A stretch of DNA of 64,000 nucleotides from Anaerolineae bacterium (GCA_008933735.1 WBUL01000004.1:124001-188000), one strand, 5' to 3'; shown: positions 17,157 to 25,799, numbered from the stretch's first letter. Numbers and translations are program-made. Notes: a model not told the origin generated them from the letters alone.

Positions 17157-18151
17157 GGGAGCCCCCCCCTTCTCCACGATTCACGGAGAATCTGTAAGCC
17201 TTCATCAATAGATATGTTGGGCGAGTAGCCCAGATCCCGTCGAGCAGCACTGATGTTAAACCAGCGTGATTTGGCAAGCTGACGCACCAGAAAACGGGTC
17301 AGGGGCGGTTCATTTTTGATCCCCAATCCACGATAAACCCATTCCGCAGCCCAACCCGCCGCATAGGGAAGCCAGTAGGGAACAGTACGCTGAATCGGTG
17401 GATAGCCTTTTGTGTCGATGATTTTGCTGATGATGACTTCGGCGGGCAGGGGTTCGCCGTTGGAAACAAAATAGGTTTTGCCCGCGATAGGCGAACCCGG
17501 CGCAAGGCGATCCAGCGCCAGTAAATGTGCTTCAGCGGCATTATCAATATAGGTCGTATCCAGCACGCACGGCCTGCGCCCGATCTTAAAAATCCGGCCC
17601 TTTGCCGCCCGCTCCATGAGGCGTGGTGTAATCTGATGATCTCCTGGCCCCCAGATAAGCGGCGGGCGAATGGCAACGGTTGCCAGGGTGGGGTTGTTGG
17701 CCTTTAAGATCAACTGCTCGCCCAACGCTTTGGTTTCTGAATAATAAGACTCATATTTTGTGGGATAAGGCAGGCTTTCGTCGCCATTTTCGATGGGTTT
17801 TCCAGCATCCACCACACTTGGAGAACTGGTATACACCAGCTTCTGAATCCCGTGATGCTGGCAGGCGGAAATCATATGCTGGGTGCCAATCACATTAGGG
17901 CGGTAATAGTCGTTATAGGAACCCCATATACCTGCTTTCGCTGCCACATGAATCACTGCATCACAACCTTCAACAGCAGAAAACACGGTCTTCTGGTCGG
18001 CAATATCGCCGCGCCGAACTTCCACCCCCATTTTCTCTAATTCAGGGTACGCGCCGCGTGCCAGACTGCGAACAACTTCGCCGCGTGCCAAAAGCTGCCT
18101 GACCACAGCCGAACCTAAAAACCCGCCGCCGCCTGTGACCAGAATTTTCAT
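17153..18151 (-). CDS. oleD: OleD, NADPH-dependent 2-alkyl-3-ketoacid reductase
   Basis: OleD reduces the beta-keto acid made by OleA to a beta-hydroxy acid. The 332-residue extended SDR has the Rossmann motif VTGGGGFLGSAVVRQL (about 5-20), VIHVAAKAGIWG, and the catalytic YSETK in YYSETKALGEQ, preceded by VYTSSPSVV. The C-terminal half resembles 3-beta-hydroxysteroid dehydrogenases, as expected for OleD. It is translationally coupled to oleC upstream (ATGA) and to the DinB gene downstream. Order A-B-C-D on one strand makes the assignment strong. Confidence 0.88.
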   Translation of the reverse strand: MKILVTGGGGFLGSAVVRQLLARGEVVRSLARGAYPELEKMGVEVRRGDIADQKTVFSAVEGCDAVIHVAAKAGIWGSYNDYYRPNVIGTQHMISACQHHGIQKLVYTSSPSVVDAGKPIENGDESLPYPTKYESYYSETKALGEQLILKANNPTLATVAIRPPLIWGPGDHQITPRLMERAAKGRIFKIGRRPCVLDTTYIDNAAEAHLLALDRLAPGSPIAGKTYFVSNGEPLPAEVIISKIIDTKGYPPIQRTVPYWLPYAAGWAAEWVYRGLGIKNEPPLTRFLVRQLAKSRWFNISAARRDLGYSPNISIDEGLQILRESWRRGGLP

Positions 18152-19776
18152 ACCAGCTCCGCCGCCAGTTTTTCGCGGAAGATTTTAGAATTGTGGCGAA
18201 TGTCTACCGGAAATTTCGGATGAAAAACGATAGTCCGGATGCAGGCCGTCTGTGGATACTGGGCGCCCAGCGTTAACAGCTCATCACGGACGGATGCCCT
18301 ATCGTGAGGGGTTGTGTTTTTTTCCAGTTCGACGCATAAAACAGGCTGCATTTCATTATTCTTTTTTATCCCCACCAGCGCCGTGCGGTACACCTTTGGG
18401 TGGGTGTTAAAAATGCCTTCCACCGGATCAGTAAACAGCGTTCCAGCAGCGGTTTCAACACGATGCGATTTGCGCCCGCAGAACCACAAACGTCCCTGCT
18501 CATCCAGATACCCTACATCGCCCATCCGGTGATAAATGCAGCCTTGTGGATCGGTAATTTTGGCAAGCCTTGTGGCCAAGTCGCGGTTAAAGTACGCACG
18601 GGTCACAGTAGGCCCTTTGACGACAATTTCACCGATTTCTTTAGGTGGCAGGATCAGCGAGTCATCCCAGGTCAGGATTGGGTCATCTGAAATAGGGATG
18701 ATATAAACTTCCACGCCTGCTACCGGACGCCCGACACATGTCCCAGCACCAGCGTTTGTTAGATAGCGTGTTTCGTTGAGAATCTCACGACTCTCAATCA
18801 CGGAAACGGGTAAGGCTTCGGTTGCGCCATACGGTGTGTAGAGATGAGCACCATCAGGCAGCATTTGCGAAAAGCGCTCCAGCACATCTGCCGGAACAGG
18901 TGCGCCTGCCGACACTGCCCGCTTGAGCGTTGGGAGCTGAATCTGCTTTTCAATCCCGTAGCGGCTGACCTGATTCAGCAGCGCAGGCGACCCAAACATG
19001 TTCGTGACTTTGAACCGCTCAATGGCCTCGATAATTCGCACCGGATTTACATCAGCGGGGCGGGTGAAGTCCATTTCTGGTAGAATCGTCGTCATACCGA
19101 GTGCAGGATCAAACAGGGCAAACACGGGAAAGGTGGGCAGGTCAATTTCCCCCGGCTGCATATGGAACGTGTCCCGCAGCGTTTCCACCTGTGCCATAAA
19201 GTTGCCATGTGTATAGACAACCCCTTTGGGAATACCCGTGCTGCCGCTGGTAAAAATAATCGCAGCGATTTCGTCCGGGTCGGTTTGTACCGTTTCATAA
19301 GGCCGGTTCCTCCGCCCCCGTTTTTTCACGTCCTCCAGCGTAAAGCCACCCCAGAACCACTTTTTGCCAACGGTGATACTGATTCGAGTCGTTTTTTTCG
19401 CCCACCCCAGCGCAATCCGTGCCGCGTGCGCCGCCGGGATGCCGATAAAAGCTTCCGGTTCAGCCTCGGCAAGACAGGCCTTGAGATTTCCTATTCCAAG
19501 GCCTGGGTCTACAATGACAGGAACGATTCCCGACCGCACCAGGGCGAACATTAACGCGAAAAATTCCAGACTCGGTTTGACCATCAACGCGGTTCTCATC
19601 CCACGTTTCAGACCACAGCTTGCTAACCCATGCGCGATTTCATCGCTCGCTTCCAGAAGCTGGCGGTAGGTATAGTGAATGTAGATTAACTCTCTGCCGC
19701 GCCGACGCGGGTAATAAATCGCGGGGGTGTCCGGCTGCTGTCGTGCCATGACTTCTACTGCAAGCGCAATGTTCAT
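18148..19776 (-). CDS. oleC: OleC, beta-lactone synthetase (acyl-AMP ligase fold)
   Basis: OleC activates the 2-alkyl-3-hydroxy acid with ATP and closes it to a beta-lactone. The 542-residue protein belongs to the adenylate-forming superfamily: IIFTSGSTGIPKGVVYTHGNF is the A3 P-loop, YTPYGATEALPV the A5 region and YHRMGDVGYLDEQGRLWFCGR the A7-A8 core. The C-terminal lysine segment differs from ordinary acyl-CoA ligases, consistent with lactonisation rather than thioesterification. It overlaps oleB and oleD by four bases on each side. Alone it could be called a fatty-acid ligase; the neighbours decide. Confidence 0.88.
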   Translation of the reverse strand: MNIALAVEVMARQQPDTPAIYYPRRRGRELIYIHYTYRQLLEASDEIAHGLASCGLKRGMRTALMVKPSLEFFALMFALVRSGIVPVIVDPGLGIGNLKACLAEAEPEAFIGIPAAHAARIALGWAKKTTRISITVGKKWFWGGFTLEDVKKRGRRNRPYETVQTDPDEIAAIIFTSGSTGIPKGVVYTHGNFMAQVETLRDTFHMQPGEIDLPTFPVFALFDPALGMTTILPEMDFTRPADVNPVRIIEAIERFKVTNMFGSPALLNQVSRYGIEKQIQLPTLKRAVSAGAPVPADVLERFSQMLPDGAHLYTPYGATEALPVSVIESREILNETRYLTNAGAGTCVGRPVAGVEVYIIPISDDPILTWDDSLILPPKEIGEIVVKGPTVTRAYFNRDLATRLAKITDPQGCIYHRMGDVGYLDEQGRLWFCGRKSHRVETAAGTLFTDPVEGIFNTHPKVYRTALVGIKKNNEMQPVLCVELEKNTTPHDRASVRDELLTLGAQYPQTACIRTIVFHPKFPVDIRHNSKIFREKLAAELV

Positions 19777-20657
19777 AGGGGATGCTTTTTCAAAAACTGC
19801 TGCATAAGCGGGATAATCGTGTCAGATGTATCTTCTAAGACGTAATGACCACTTTCAGCAAATTCGTGGATTTCCGCCTGGGGCAGATAGGTTTTCCAGC
19901 GATTTAGAAAGTGGTGGTCAAAGACAAAATCCTTCATGCCCCAGCAAATCAAGGTGGGGAGGTGCTGGAACTGGCCTTCTTCTAGTGCTCGCTGGGTTTC
20001 AGAGACAAGATCATAGGCCGGGTCACCGGGATTCAGGGGAATATCTTGCACAAACCGCAGCGTGGCAATCCGGTTGGCAGGGGTGTTATAGGGCGCACAG
20101 TAGGCATTTCGTAAATCCCGTGACATGCGATTTCGGGTGCAGCCGATCCACGCCGCTCCCCGGCTGAAGGCGTTAAAATAACGCACGCTGAACGCACCAG
20201 CGCTCGTATTCCGAACCAACCATAGGGACAGGGGGAGTTTTTTTTCTTTGGGCAAATGAAACGCTGCCGTATTAAACAACACCAGACGCTTGATCCGTTC
20301 CGGATGGCGGATCGCATAGGCCATACCAATCATCCCACCCCAGTCATGCAGAACAAGGGTCACATTTTCCTTGAGTGCCAGATGGTCAAGCAGGGATTCA
20401 AGATCATCCACACGCTGGCGGAGGGTGTAGCGGTAGCGGGAATCATCGGGTTTATCCGAGTAGCCACAGCCTATATGATCGGGCACAATCGTGCGGTAAT
20501 AATCGGACAATGCCACAACCGCATTCCGGTAATAATATGACCAGGTAGGGTTGCCGTGCACCATGACCACCGGGTCACCTGCACCCTCATCAAGGTAATG
20601 ATAGCGCAGGCCATTCAGATTGAGGTAATGCGCCTCGAAGGGATACAGTCTTACCAC
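19773..20657 (-). CDS. oleB: OleB, beta-lactone decarboxylase (alpha/beta hydrolase)
   Basis: OleB decarboxylates the beta-lactone to the final cis-olefin. The 294-residue protein has a haloalkane-dehalogenase-like fold: HGNPTWSYYYRN (oxyanion/halide region, N36), nucleophile D105 in LVLHDWGGMIG, and the C-terminal histidine in FAESGHYVLED. These are the residues that place it in the OleB group rather than among serine esterases. It overlaps the oleA stop by seven bases and oleC by four, so the three are co-translated. In isolation it would be annotated as a dehalogenase. Confidence 0.88.
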   Translation of the reverse strand: MVRLYPFEAHYLNLNGLRYHYLDEGAGDPVVMVHGNPTWSYYYRNAVVALSDYYRTIVPDHIGCGYSDKPDDSRYRYTLRQRVDDLESLLDHLALKENVTLVLHDWGGMIGMAYAIRHPERIKRLVLFNTAAFHLPKEKKLPLSLWLVRNTSAGAFSVRYFNAFSRGAAWIGCTRNRMSRDLRNAYCAPYNTPANRIATLRFVQDIPLNPGDPAYDLVSETQRALEEGQFQHLPTLICWGMKDFVFDHHFLNRWKTYLPQAEIHEFAESGHYVLEDTSDTIIPLMQQFLKKHPL

Positions 20658-21667
20658 ACAACTTCCATAGCCATGCTGTTGACACCGCTGCCAATGCCAT
20701 ACAGGCCGATTCGGTCCCCTTTTTCGATGCGGCCTAATTCCAGGCTTTTGTACAGCGCTGCCGGAATGCCCACCGGCCCCATATTGCCAAATTCGGGGTA
20801 GATCCGGAGCAGCTTTTCATTGTCCAGGTTGATCGCTTCGACCAGGGCATCGGTATGCACCTGGCTGACCTGATGAATAATAATTTCTTCAAAGTCATTT
20901 GGGTCGCGTCTGATCTGGTCGACCATTTTGTCGCGCATTTGAACAGACAGGTTAATGCCTGCGTGCAGCAGACGTTTGCTATCCGTGACCATTTCATCCG
21001 GCTGACCGAGGCACAGGCGGCTGTGCTGCGTGGCTGCCATCGAAATACCCCAGGTTAAACGATGGCCTTCGGGATGCAGATCATACCGTCCCAGGACCAT
21101 AGCTGCTGCTCCTGAACCCAGCGTCAGGGTTGCGTACTGGCTGCGCCACGTTCGCATGTCGCATTTCGGGTCAAGCATCCGGTTGATGGTGGCTTCAATC
21201 GCCTGGCGGCTGCCCTCACCGTTGACCACCAGCCCATAATCTACCTGCCCCATGTCGATCATGTTGGCGATAATCTGCATTCCATTCAGGAAGCCGAGGC
21301 AGGCATTGCCCACATCAAAATTCATACAATGAGGGCCTAGTTTAAGATTGCCATGCACCAGCGCAGCGACAGAGGGTTCAACATAATCTTTAGAGACGGA
21401 TGTATTCACTAGGACACCAATTCTATCCGGGTCAATCCCTGCGTCCTCAATTGCTTTTTGTCCTGCCAGCGTTGCCACTTCGCTGGGTTGGGTTTCCGGA
21501 TCCCAGAAGCGGCGTGCCGTAATGCCCGAAAGATTTTCCAGGAGTCCTCTCGGAACCCGAAATCGTTCCATCACAGGGGCAAGGGCGGTTTCAATGTCTG
21601 CCGAGGTAACCCGATGGGGGGCATCAATACTGGCGAGACCGATGACAGAGACGTTTTGAAAACGCAT
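20651..21667 (-). CDS. oleA: OleA, acyl-CoA head-to-head condensing thiolase
   Basis: OleA performs non-decarboxylative Claisen condensation of two fatty acyl-CoAs to a 2-alkyl-3-ketoacid, the entry step of olefin synthesis. The 338-residue thiolase-fold enzyme resembles FabH. It has the active-site C123 in FDVGNACLGFLNG, the FabH-like His in IHQVSQVHTDAL and Asn in EFGNMGPVG. E97 in YVEPSVA probably corresponds to the catalytic Glu that distinguishes OleA from FabH. A good ribosome-binding site (GAGAGGA) precedes ATG 21667. It lies 83 bases downstream of mutS2 on the same strand, with a short 7-base-arm AT-rich hairpin (21720-21739) between. Confidence 0.88.
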   Translation of the reverse strand: MRFQNVSVIGLASIDAPHRVTSADIETALAPVMERFRVPRGLLENLSGITARRFWDPETQPSEVATLAGQKAIEDAGIDPDRIGVLVNTSVSKDYVEPSVAALVHGNLKLGPHCMNFDVGNACLGFLNGMQIIANMIDMGQVDYGLVVNGEGSRQAIEATINRMLDPKCDMRTWRSQYATLTLGSGAAAMVLGRYDLHPEGHRLTWGISMAATQHSRLCLGQPDEMVTDSKRLLHAGINLSVQMRDKMVDQIRRDPNDFEEIIIHQVSQVHTDALVEAINLDNEKLLRIYPEFGNMGPVGIPAALYKSLELGRIEKGDRIGLYGIGSGVNSMAMEVVW

Positions 21668-21750
21668 TGAGGATTCCTCTCAAAACCAATGACAGTAAAA
21701 TAATAACCGCACATCCTTGTTTTTGCACGGGCGCAAAAATGGGGAGGCCA

Positions 21751-24135
21751 TTAGAAGTTTTCCACGAAGCTGACTATCGTCACGCCGTCCCCGCCTTCTT
21801 TTTCGGTGCCGCTGGCGAATTTGGCAATCAGGGGATGATGGGTCAGACGTTCCCGCACCGCCTGACGGAGCGCACCAGTACCCTTGCCATGAATAATCCG
21901 CACGAAAGGCAGATGTGCCATATAGGCTGCGTCGATATATTCCTCAACCTTGCCAATCGCTTCTTCAACCCGTGTGCCGCGTAAATCCAATTCCAGGCCA
22001 GGGGATTTTCCGCGTTCAGGGATAGGATCACCGGAACGCCGCGATTGTTTCGGCTTTTTATCTTTCGCTACCTTGCGGTATTCCAGCTCATCCAATTTGG
22101 TCCGCACACGGAGCTGCCCCACCGCAACCTCGGCATCTTCCGCCGCAAGTTCGGTAACAATCCCCTCTGCCTTCAATGCGTCAATCCAGACCGTATCTCC
22201 CAGACGAAGCGGTTTGGTCGTTTCCTCGACCAGTTCCGAAGCGGGAGTCTGCGGCATCTCAATATTTACATGCAGGTTATCCGTAGCACGTTCGAGGGTT
22301 TTGATCACATCTAACGGCTGACCTGCCGACTGTAAATCCTTTCGCATCCGTTTGAGTTCTTTGCGAAATTCGCGCATTTCATACTCGGCTTTGCGGCGCG
22401 TTTCCGCCAGCACATCGCGCTTCTCAATTTCAATGGAATCAAGCTCTTCTTGCAGACGATGGCGCAGCGCCTCAGCTTCCTCCTGGGCAATGGCGGCCTT
22501 TTCGCTGGCACGGCGCAGGTCTTCGCGCGTTTTGGTAATTTCATCCAGCAGATCATCCGCCACCAGATCCTCAACCGGAACCATGTGCCGTGCATCATCA
22601 ATAATGTCTTCGGGCAGTCCCAATCGTAAGGCAATGGACAGCGCATTTGAACGCCCTGGAAGCCCCACCACCAGACGATAGGTTGGAGCCAGCGTGTCAA
22701 GATCAAACTCTACGCTGGCGTTGCGAACGCCTTTCCGTTCCTGAGAGTAGATTTTTAATTCCGGATGGTGAGTGGTGACGAGGGTTGTGATTCCACTGTC
22801 TACCAGCCGATTCAGAATCGCACGCGCCAGCGCCGAACCTTCCGTTGGGTCTGTCCCCGCGCCGAGTTCATCCAGAATCACCAGCGAACGGCTATCCGCC
22901 CGTTCCAGAATGCTGATGATGTTGGTCATGTGGCTGGAAAAGGTCGATAGAGACTGCTCGATGCTTTGTTCATCGCCAATATCCGCGTAAATTTCGTCAA
23001 AGACCGACATCGTTGAGCCTTTGTCCGCGGGAATATGCAGGCCACACTGCGCCATCATGACCATCAGACCGACGGTTTTCAGCGAAACCGTTTTTCCACC
23101 CGTGTTTGGCCCGGTGATAACCAGAATATAGGTTTCGTCATCCAGCTCAAGGTCAATCGGCACGACCTTATTCGGGTCAAGCAGGGGGTGACGCGCCTGT
23201 AGCAGTTTGAGTGTCACACCGGGATGTTTATCCGGTCTGTCCTTAAAATCCACCAAAGTTGGCGCGTGGGCGCGAATCGTAATGGCGTAATTGGCCTTCG
23301 CAAAAATCAAATCCAGATAGGCCAGAATTTCCACACTGCGAACAATATAATGTGCTTCATGTCCGATAAATTCACACAGTTCACGTAAAATCCGGTGGAC
23401 TTCTTTTTCCTCCTGAATTTGCAGTTCACGGTAGTCGTTGTTACTTTCTACCGTTTGCAGCGGTTCAATCCACAGCGTTGCCCCGGATGCGCTCTGGTCG
23501 TGAACAATGCCGGGTATGCGGCCCTTAAATTCCGCTTTGATCGGGATCACATAACGTCCGTTGCGCTGGGTAATGATCTGTTCCTGCAAAAACTGGGCAT
23601 TGTTGGCATTGTTGATGATGTTAGAGAGTTTGCTCTGTAAGCGGTTATAAGCAATTCGCATATCCCGCCGCACGGTTGCCAGCCGTGGGCTAGCGGAATC
23701 CAGCACTTTGCCATCTTCGCCAATAATGCGAGCAATTTCCTGCTGGACGGCGGTGCATTCCTCCAAATCCTCGGAAAGGTCAGAAAGCAGAGGATAGGCG
23801 CTTTTCATGCGCGTGAGCATCCGGCGAATTGTCGTGGCACGGCGCAGCGTAGAACGAATATCCAGCAGCACCACCGGTTCCAAGACCACGCCGCGTTGGG
23901 TCGAGAGTACAGCGCCCCTTACATCAAACACCCCACCCAGTGAAAACTGCTCAGCACGTTCTTCCAGCAGGCTGCGTGCCTCGCTGACTTCAGCAATCCA
24001 TTGGCGGGCGATTTCAAGCGAGTTGGTTGGTTCTAATTCCCTGGCTAAAGCCTGCCCCCCGGAAAAGCTTGTGAACTTCGCAAGCTGCTCCAAAATTTTA
24101 GGCAGTTCCAGCGTCAGGGCTGCCTTTGAATTCAT
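21751..24135 (-). CDS. mutS2: MutS2, recombination-suppressing / ribosome-rescue ATPase with Smr domain
   Basis: The 794-residue product has the MutS2 architecture. A short N-terminal core starts MNSKAALTLELPKILEQL; then come clamp and lever helices and the ATPase with VITGPNTGGKTVSLKT (Walker A) and LVILDELGAGTDPTEG (Walker B). A long charged coiled coil (about residues 505-600) and a C-terminal Smr endonuclease domain (LDLRGTRVEEAI, then IIHGKGTGALR) complete it. ATG 24135 is chosen because AGGA lies 8 bases upstream and the family begins here; the open frame continues to 24252 without matching the family. MutS2 suppresses homologous recombination or rescues collided ribosomes depending on species. 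Confidence 0.92.
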   Translation of the reverse strand: MNSKAALTLELPKILEQLAKFTSFSGGQALARELEPTNSLEIARQWIAEVSEARSLLEERAEQFSLGGVFDVRGAVLSTQRGVVLEPVVLLDIRSTLRRATTIRRMLTRMKSAYPLLSDLSEDLEECTAVQQEIARIIGEDGKVLDSASPRLATVRRDMRIAYNRLQSKLSNIINNANNAQFLQEQIITQRNGRYVIPIKAEFKGRIPGIVHDQSASGATLWIEPLQTVESNNDYRELQIQEEKEVHRILRELCEFIGHEAHYIVRSVEILAYLDLIFAKANYAITIRAHAPTLVDFKDRPDKHPGVTLKLLQARHPLLDPNKVVPIDLELDDETYILVITGPNTGGKTVSLKTVGLMVMMAQCGLHIPADKGSTMSVFDEIYADIGDEQSIEQSLSTFSSHMTNIISILERADSRSLVILDELGAGTDPTEGSALARAILNRLVDSGITTLVTTHHPELKIYSQERKGVRNASVEFDLDTLAPTYRLVVGLPGRSNALSIALRLGLPEDIIDDARHMVPVEDLVADDLLDEITKTREDLRRASEKAAIAQEEAEALRHRLQEELDSIEIEKRDVLAETRRKAEYEMREFRKELKRMRKDLQSAGQPLDVIKTLERATDNLHVNIEMPQTPASELVEETTKPLRLGDTVWIDALKAEGIVTELAAEDAEVAVGQLRVRTKLDELEYRKVAKDKKPKQSRRSGDPIPERGKSPGLELDLRGTRVEEAIGKVEEYIDAAYMAHLPFVRIIHGKGTGALRQAVRERLTHHPLIAKFASGTEKEGGDGVTIVSFVENF

Positions 24136-24265
24136 AATTTTGTCCTGACAAAATAAGACTGCGAAAAGTAATCGCAGTCGCGTGCTATTACTCACAAATT
24201 TCCGGCGCGGCGCAGCATTCTTCATTATATCAGCCGACAAATTTATACTCAACCGCGAAAATCGG

Positions 24266-24274
24266 TGTTATAGT
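24266..24274 (+). promoter_or_regulatory. Candidate extended -10 promoter for fbaB
   Basis: TGTTATAGT in the 170-base space between divergent mutS2 and fbaB fits an extended -10 (TG-N-TATAGT). No good -35 lies 17 bases upstream. The start would leave a leader of about 25 bases before ATG 24306. Confidence 0.4.
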
Positions 24275-24305
24275 AGGGGCGCAAAAGTGTTAGCGAGTAC
24301 AACGT

Positions 24306-25379
24306 ATGTCAGAATTACGAACAATTGAAGAACATCTCGGCGCAAAAGCCGACTACTATCTGAACCACGTATCCAAAACGATTAACAAAGACCGCCTTTA
24401 TCTGCCTTCCCCCACCTTTGTGGATGATGTTTTCGCTCTGTCTGACCGTTCGCCCCAGGTGTTGCGTAGCCTGCAATCCCTGTTCGATCACGGTCGTCTG
24501 GGCGGCACCGGCTATCTCTCCATCCTACCTGTTGACCAGGGGATCGAGCATTCGGCGGGGGCGTCATTCGCCAAGAATCCCGATTACTTTGATCCGGAAA
24601 ACATCGTCAAACTGGCAATTGAAGGCGGTTGCAATGCGGTTGCCAGCACCTTTGGTGTATTGGGAAATGTTGCCCGTAAATATGCCCACAAAATCCCCTT
24701 CCTTGTGAAGTTTAATCACAACGAACTGCTGACCTATCCCAATCAATTTAAGCAAATCACCTGGGGAACCATCAAGCAGGCGTGGAACATGGGCGCGGTG
24801 GCGGTCGGCGCAACGGTCTATTTTGGCTCAGACGATGCCACCCGTGAAATTGTCGAAGTCTCAGAAATGTTCCAGGCCGCGCATGAGCTGGGCATGGCCA
24901 CGGTTTTGTGGTGCTACATTCGTAACAGTGCCTTCAAACAGGGCGGTGTGGATTACCATACCTCTGCCGACCTGACCGGACAGGCGAACCACCTCGGCGC
25001 AACCATGAATGCGGACATCATCAAGCAGAAGCTGCCGGATGTGAATGGTGGGTACAAAGCACTGAATACCGGATCGTCTTCCTATGGCAAGCTGGATGAA
25101 CGGATTTACTCCCAGTTAACCAGTGACCACCCGATTGACCTGACCCGCTACCAGGTTGCCAACAACTATATGGGGCGCATCGGGTTGATTAACAGCGGCG
25201 GGGCGTCCGGCGCAAATGACTTTGAAGAAGCTGTCATGACCGCTGTGGTGAACAAACGCGCCGGTGGTATGGGGCTGATTAGCGGGCGGAAAGCCTTCCA
25301 GCGCCCGATGAAAGAAGGCGCGAAACTCCTGAATACCATTCAGGATGTTTACCTTTGCAAAGAAATCACCGTTGCCTGA
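24306..25379 (+). CDS. fbaB: Class I fructose-bisphosphate aldolase (FbaB/DhnA type)
   Basis: The 357-residue enzyme splits or forms fructose 1,6-bisphosphate through a lysine Schiff base and acts in gluconeogenesis/glycolysis. It aligns along its length with the FbaB group as I know it. Shared segments include [30 protein letters not shown] (given here as two pieces, [13 protein letters not shown] and [10 protein letters not shown]), [42 protein letters not shown] and [17 protein letters not shown]. Length and ends are normal. It is followed by a strong terminator at 25412, so it is probably transcribed apart from the peptide locus that follows. Confidence 0.93.
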   Translation: MSELRTIEEHLGAKADYYLNHVSKTINKDRLYLPSPTFVDDVFALSDRSPQVLRSLQSLFDHGRLGGTGYLSILPVDQGIEHSAGASFAKNPDYFDPENIVKLAIEGGCNAVASTFGVLGNVARKYAHKIPFLVKFNHNELLTYPNQFKQITWGTIKQAWNMGAVAVGATVYFGSDDATREIVEVSEMFQAAHELGMATVLWCYIRNSAFKQGGVDYHTSADLTGQANHLGATMNADIIKQKLPDVNGGYKALNTGSSSYGKLDERIYSQLTSDHPIDLTRYQVANNYMGRIGLINSGGASGANDFEEAVMTAVVNKRAGGMGLISGRKAFQRPMKEGAKLLNTIQDVYLCKEITVA

Positions 25380-25411
25380 TCGATAAAGGCACACATCAAC
25401 CTTCTCACCCA

Positions 25412-25445
25412 AAGAACAAGGGGTTCCAGCCCCTTGTTCTTATTA
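25412..25445 (+). terminator. Strong terminator after fbaB
   Basis: A perfect 12-base stem, AAGAACAAGGGG (25412-25423) with CCCCTTGTTCTT (25430-25441), encloses a six-base loop. The T-run is short (TCTTATTA). A weaker second stem, ATGTCC/GGACAT (25450-25468), is followed by TGTTTTTG. Together they insulate the peptide operon from fbaB. Confidence 0.8.
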
Positions 25446-25472
25446 TGTGATGTCCTCTCCAGGGACATGTTT

Positions 25473-25501
25473 TTGATGAGCTGCCTCTTTCTGCTTATCC
25501 T
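25473..25501 (+). promoter_or_regulatory. Candidate promoter of the peptide-ycaO-tfuA operon
   Basis: TTGATG (25473-25478) and TATCCT (25496-25501) are 17 bases apart, each matching four of six consensus bases. Transcription would begin near 25508, giving a leader of about 30 bases before ATG 25539 that includes the GAAGGA ribosome-binding site (25523-25528). Confidence 0.4.
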
Positions 25502-25538
25502 GGGTCTATCGCAATAGGTGTCGAAGGACAGGGATATT

Positions 25539-25742
25539 ATGGAAAACGTATTAATTCGCGGCGCAGATGGCAAATTGTACTCGGCGTCAGGCGAAGTGGT
25601 ATCACCAGAAGCCCCGGAAAAGGGATACCAGCCGATAGCTCATGAATCGGCGAACAGCGAATTTGCGTCCTCGTGGTTCGCGTCCTCGTGGTTTGCATCG
25701 TCCTGGTTTGCCTCAGCGGACTTTGCGCCGGAAAACGCATAA
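25539..25742 (+). CDS. Putative RiPP precursor peptide with tandem FASSW pentads
   Basis: This 67-residue peptide starts at ATG 25539 with GAAGGA 10 bases upstream; a GTG at 25518 is less likely because that site falls inside it. Residues 1-41 look like a leader (ENVLIRGADGKLYSASGEVV, then an acidic Pro/Glu part, ending ANSE). Residues 42-61 are four pentads: FASSW, FASSW, FASSW, FASAD, and the peptide ends FAPENA. There is no Cys and no signal peptide. Directly downstream lie YcaO and TfuA-like genes, the enzyme pair known to install thioamides on peptides. I infer that it is their substrate and that the Ser/Trp/Phe pentads are the core. An alternative is one short coil of a pentapeptide-repeat fold. 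Confidence 0.7.
   Translation: MENVLIRGADGKLYSASGEVVSPEAPEKGYQPIAHESANSEFASSWFASSWFASSWFASADFAPENA
25662..25739 (+). repeat. Five-unit tandem 15-base coding repeat (FASxx pentads)
   Basis: Units start at 25662, 25677, 25692, 25707 and 25722 (the last is 18 bases, FAPENA). The first three encode identical pentads, but their codons differ (TTT/TTC for Phe, GCG/GCA for Ala, TCC TCG versus TCG TCC for Ser). This points to conservation at protein level rather than recent slippage. Confidence 0.9.
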
Positions 25743-25749
25743 CATCTGG

Positions 25750-25799
25750 CTCTACCCCTTCCTCTTCCTGCTGCAATAGGTAGAGGAAGCGGGGGAGAG
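25750..25799 (+). promoter_or_regulatory. Intercistronic hairpin between precursor and ycaO
   Basis: CTCTACCCCTTCCTCTTCC (25750-25768) pairs with 25779-25799. About 17 base pairs form: CTCT/AGAG, CCCC/GGGG, TTCCTCT/AGAGGAA and CC/GG. They are interrupted by one A-G mismatch, a two-base GC bulge and a T-T mismatch, around a ten-base loop. No T-run follows. The right arm contains the GGGGGAGAGG that serves as ycaO ribosome-binding site, so the fold would both protect the precursor message and restrain enzyme translation. Confidence 0.6.

Noticed and set aside
19773-20657. Haloalkane dehalogenase
   Set aside because: The fold and Asp nucleophile fit, but overlap with oleA and oleC makes OleB the better assignment.
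21720-21739. TTTTTGC/GCAAAAA hairpin after mutS2 as a terminator
   Set aside because: The stem is seven mostly A-T pairs and no T-run follows it on the minus strand.
25662-25739. Pentapeptide-repeat (Rfr) fold as the main reading of the FASxx array
   Set aside because: Only four to five units exist, about one coil, and three of them have Trp where A(D/N)L-type repeats place Asp or Asn. Kept as an alternative, not as the call.
25662-25739. CRISPR-like or simple slippage repeat
   Set aside because: There are no spacers, and codon variation between units speaks against recent slippage.
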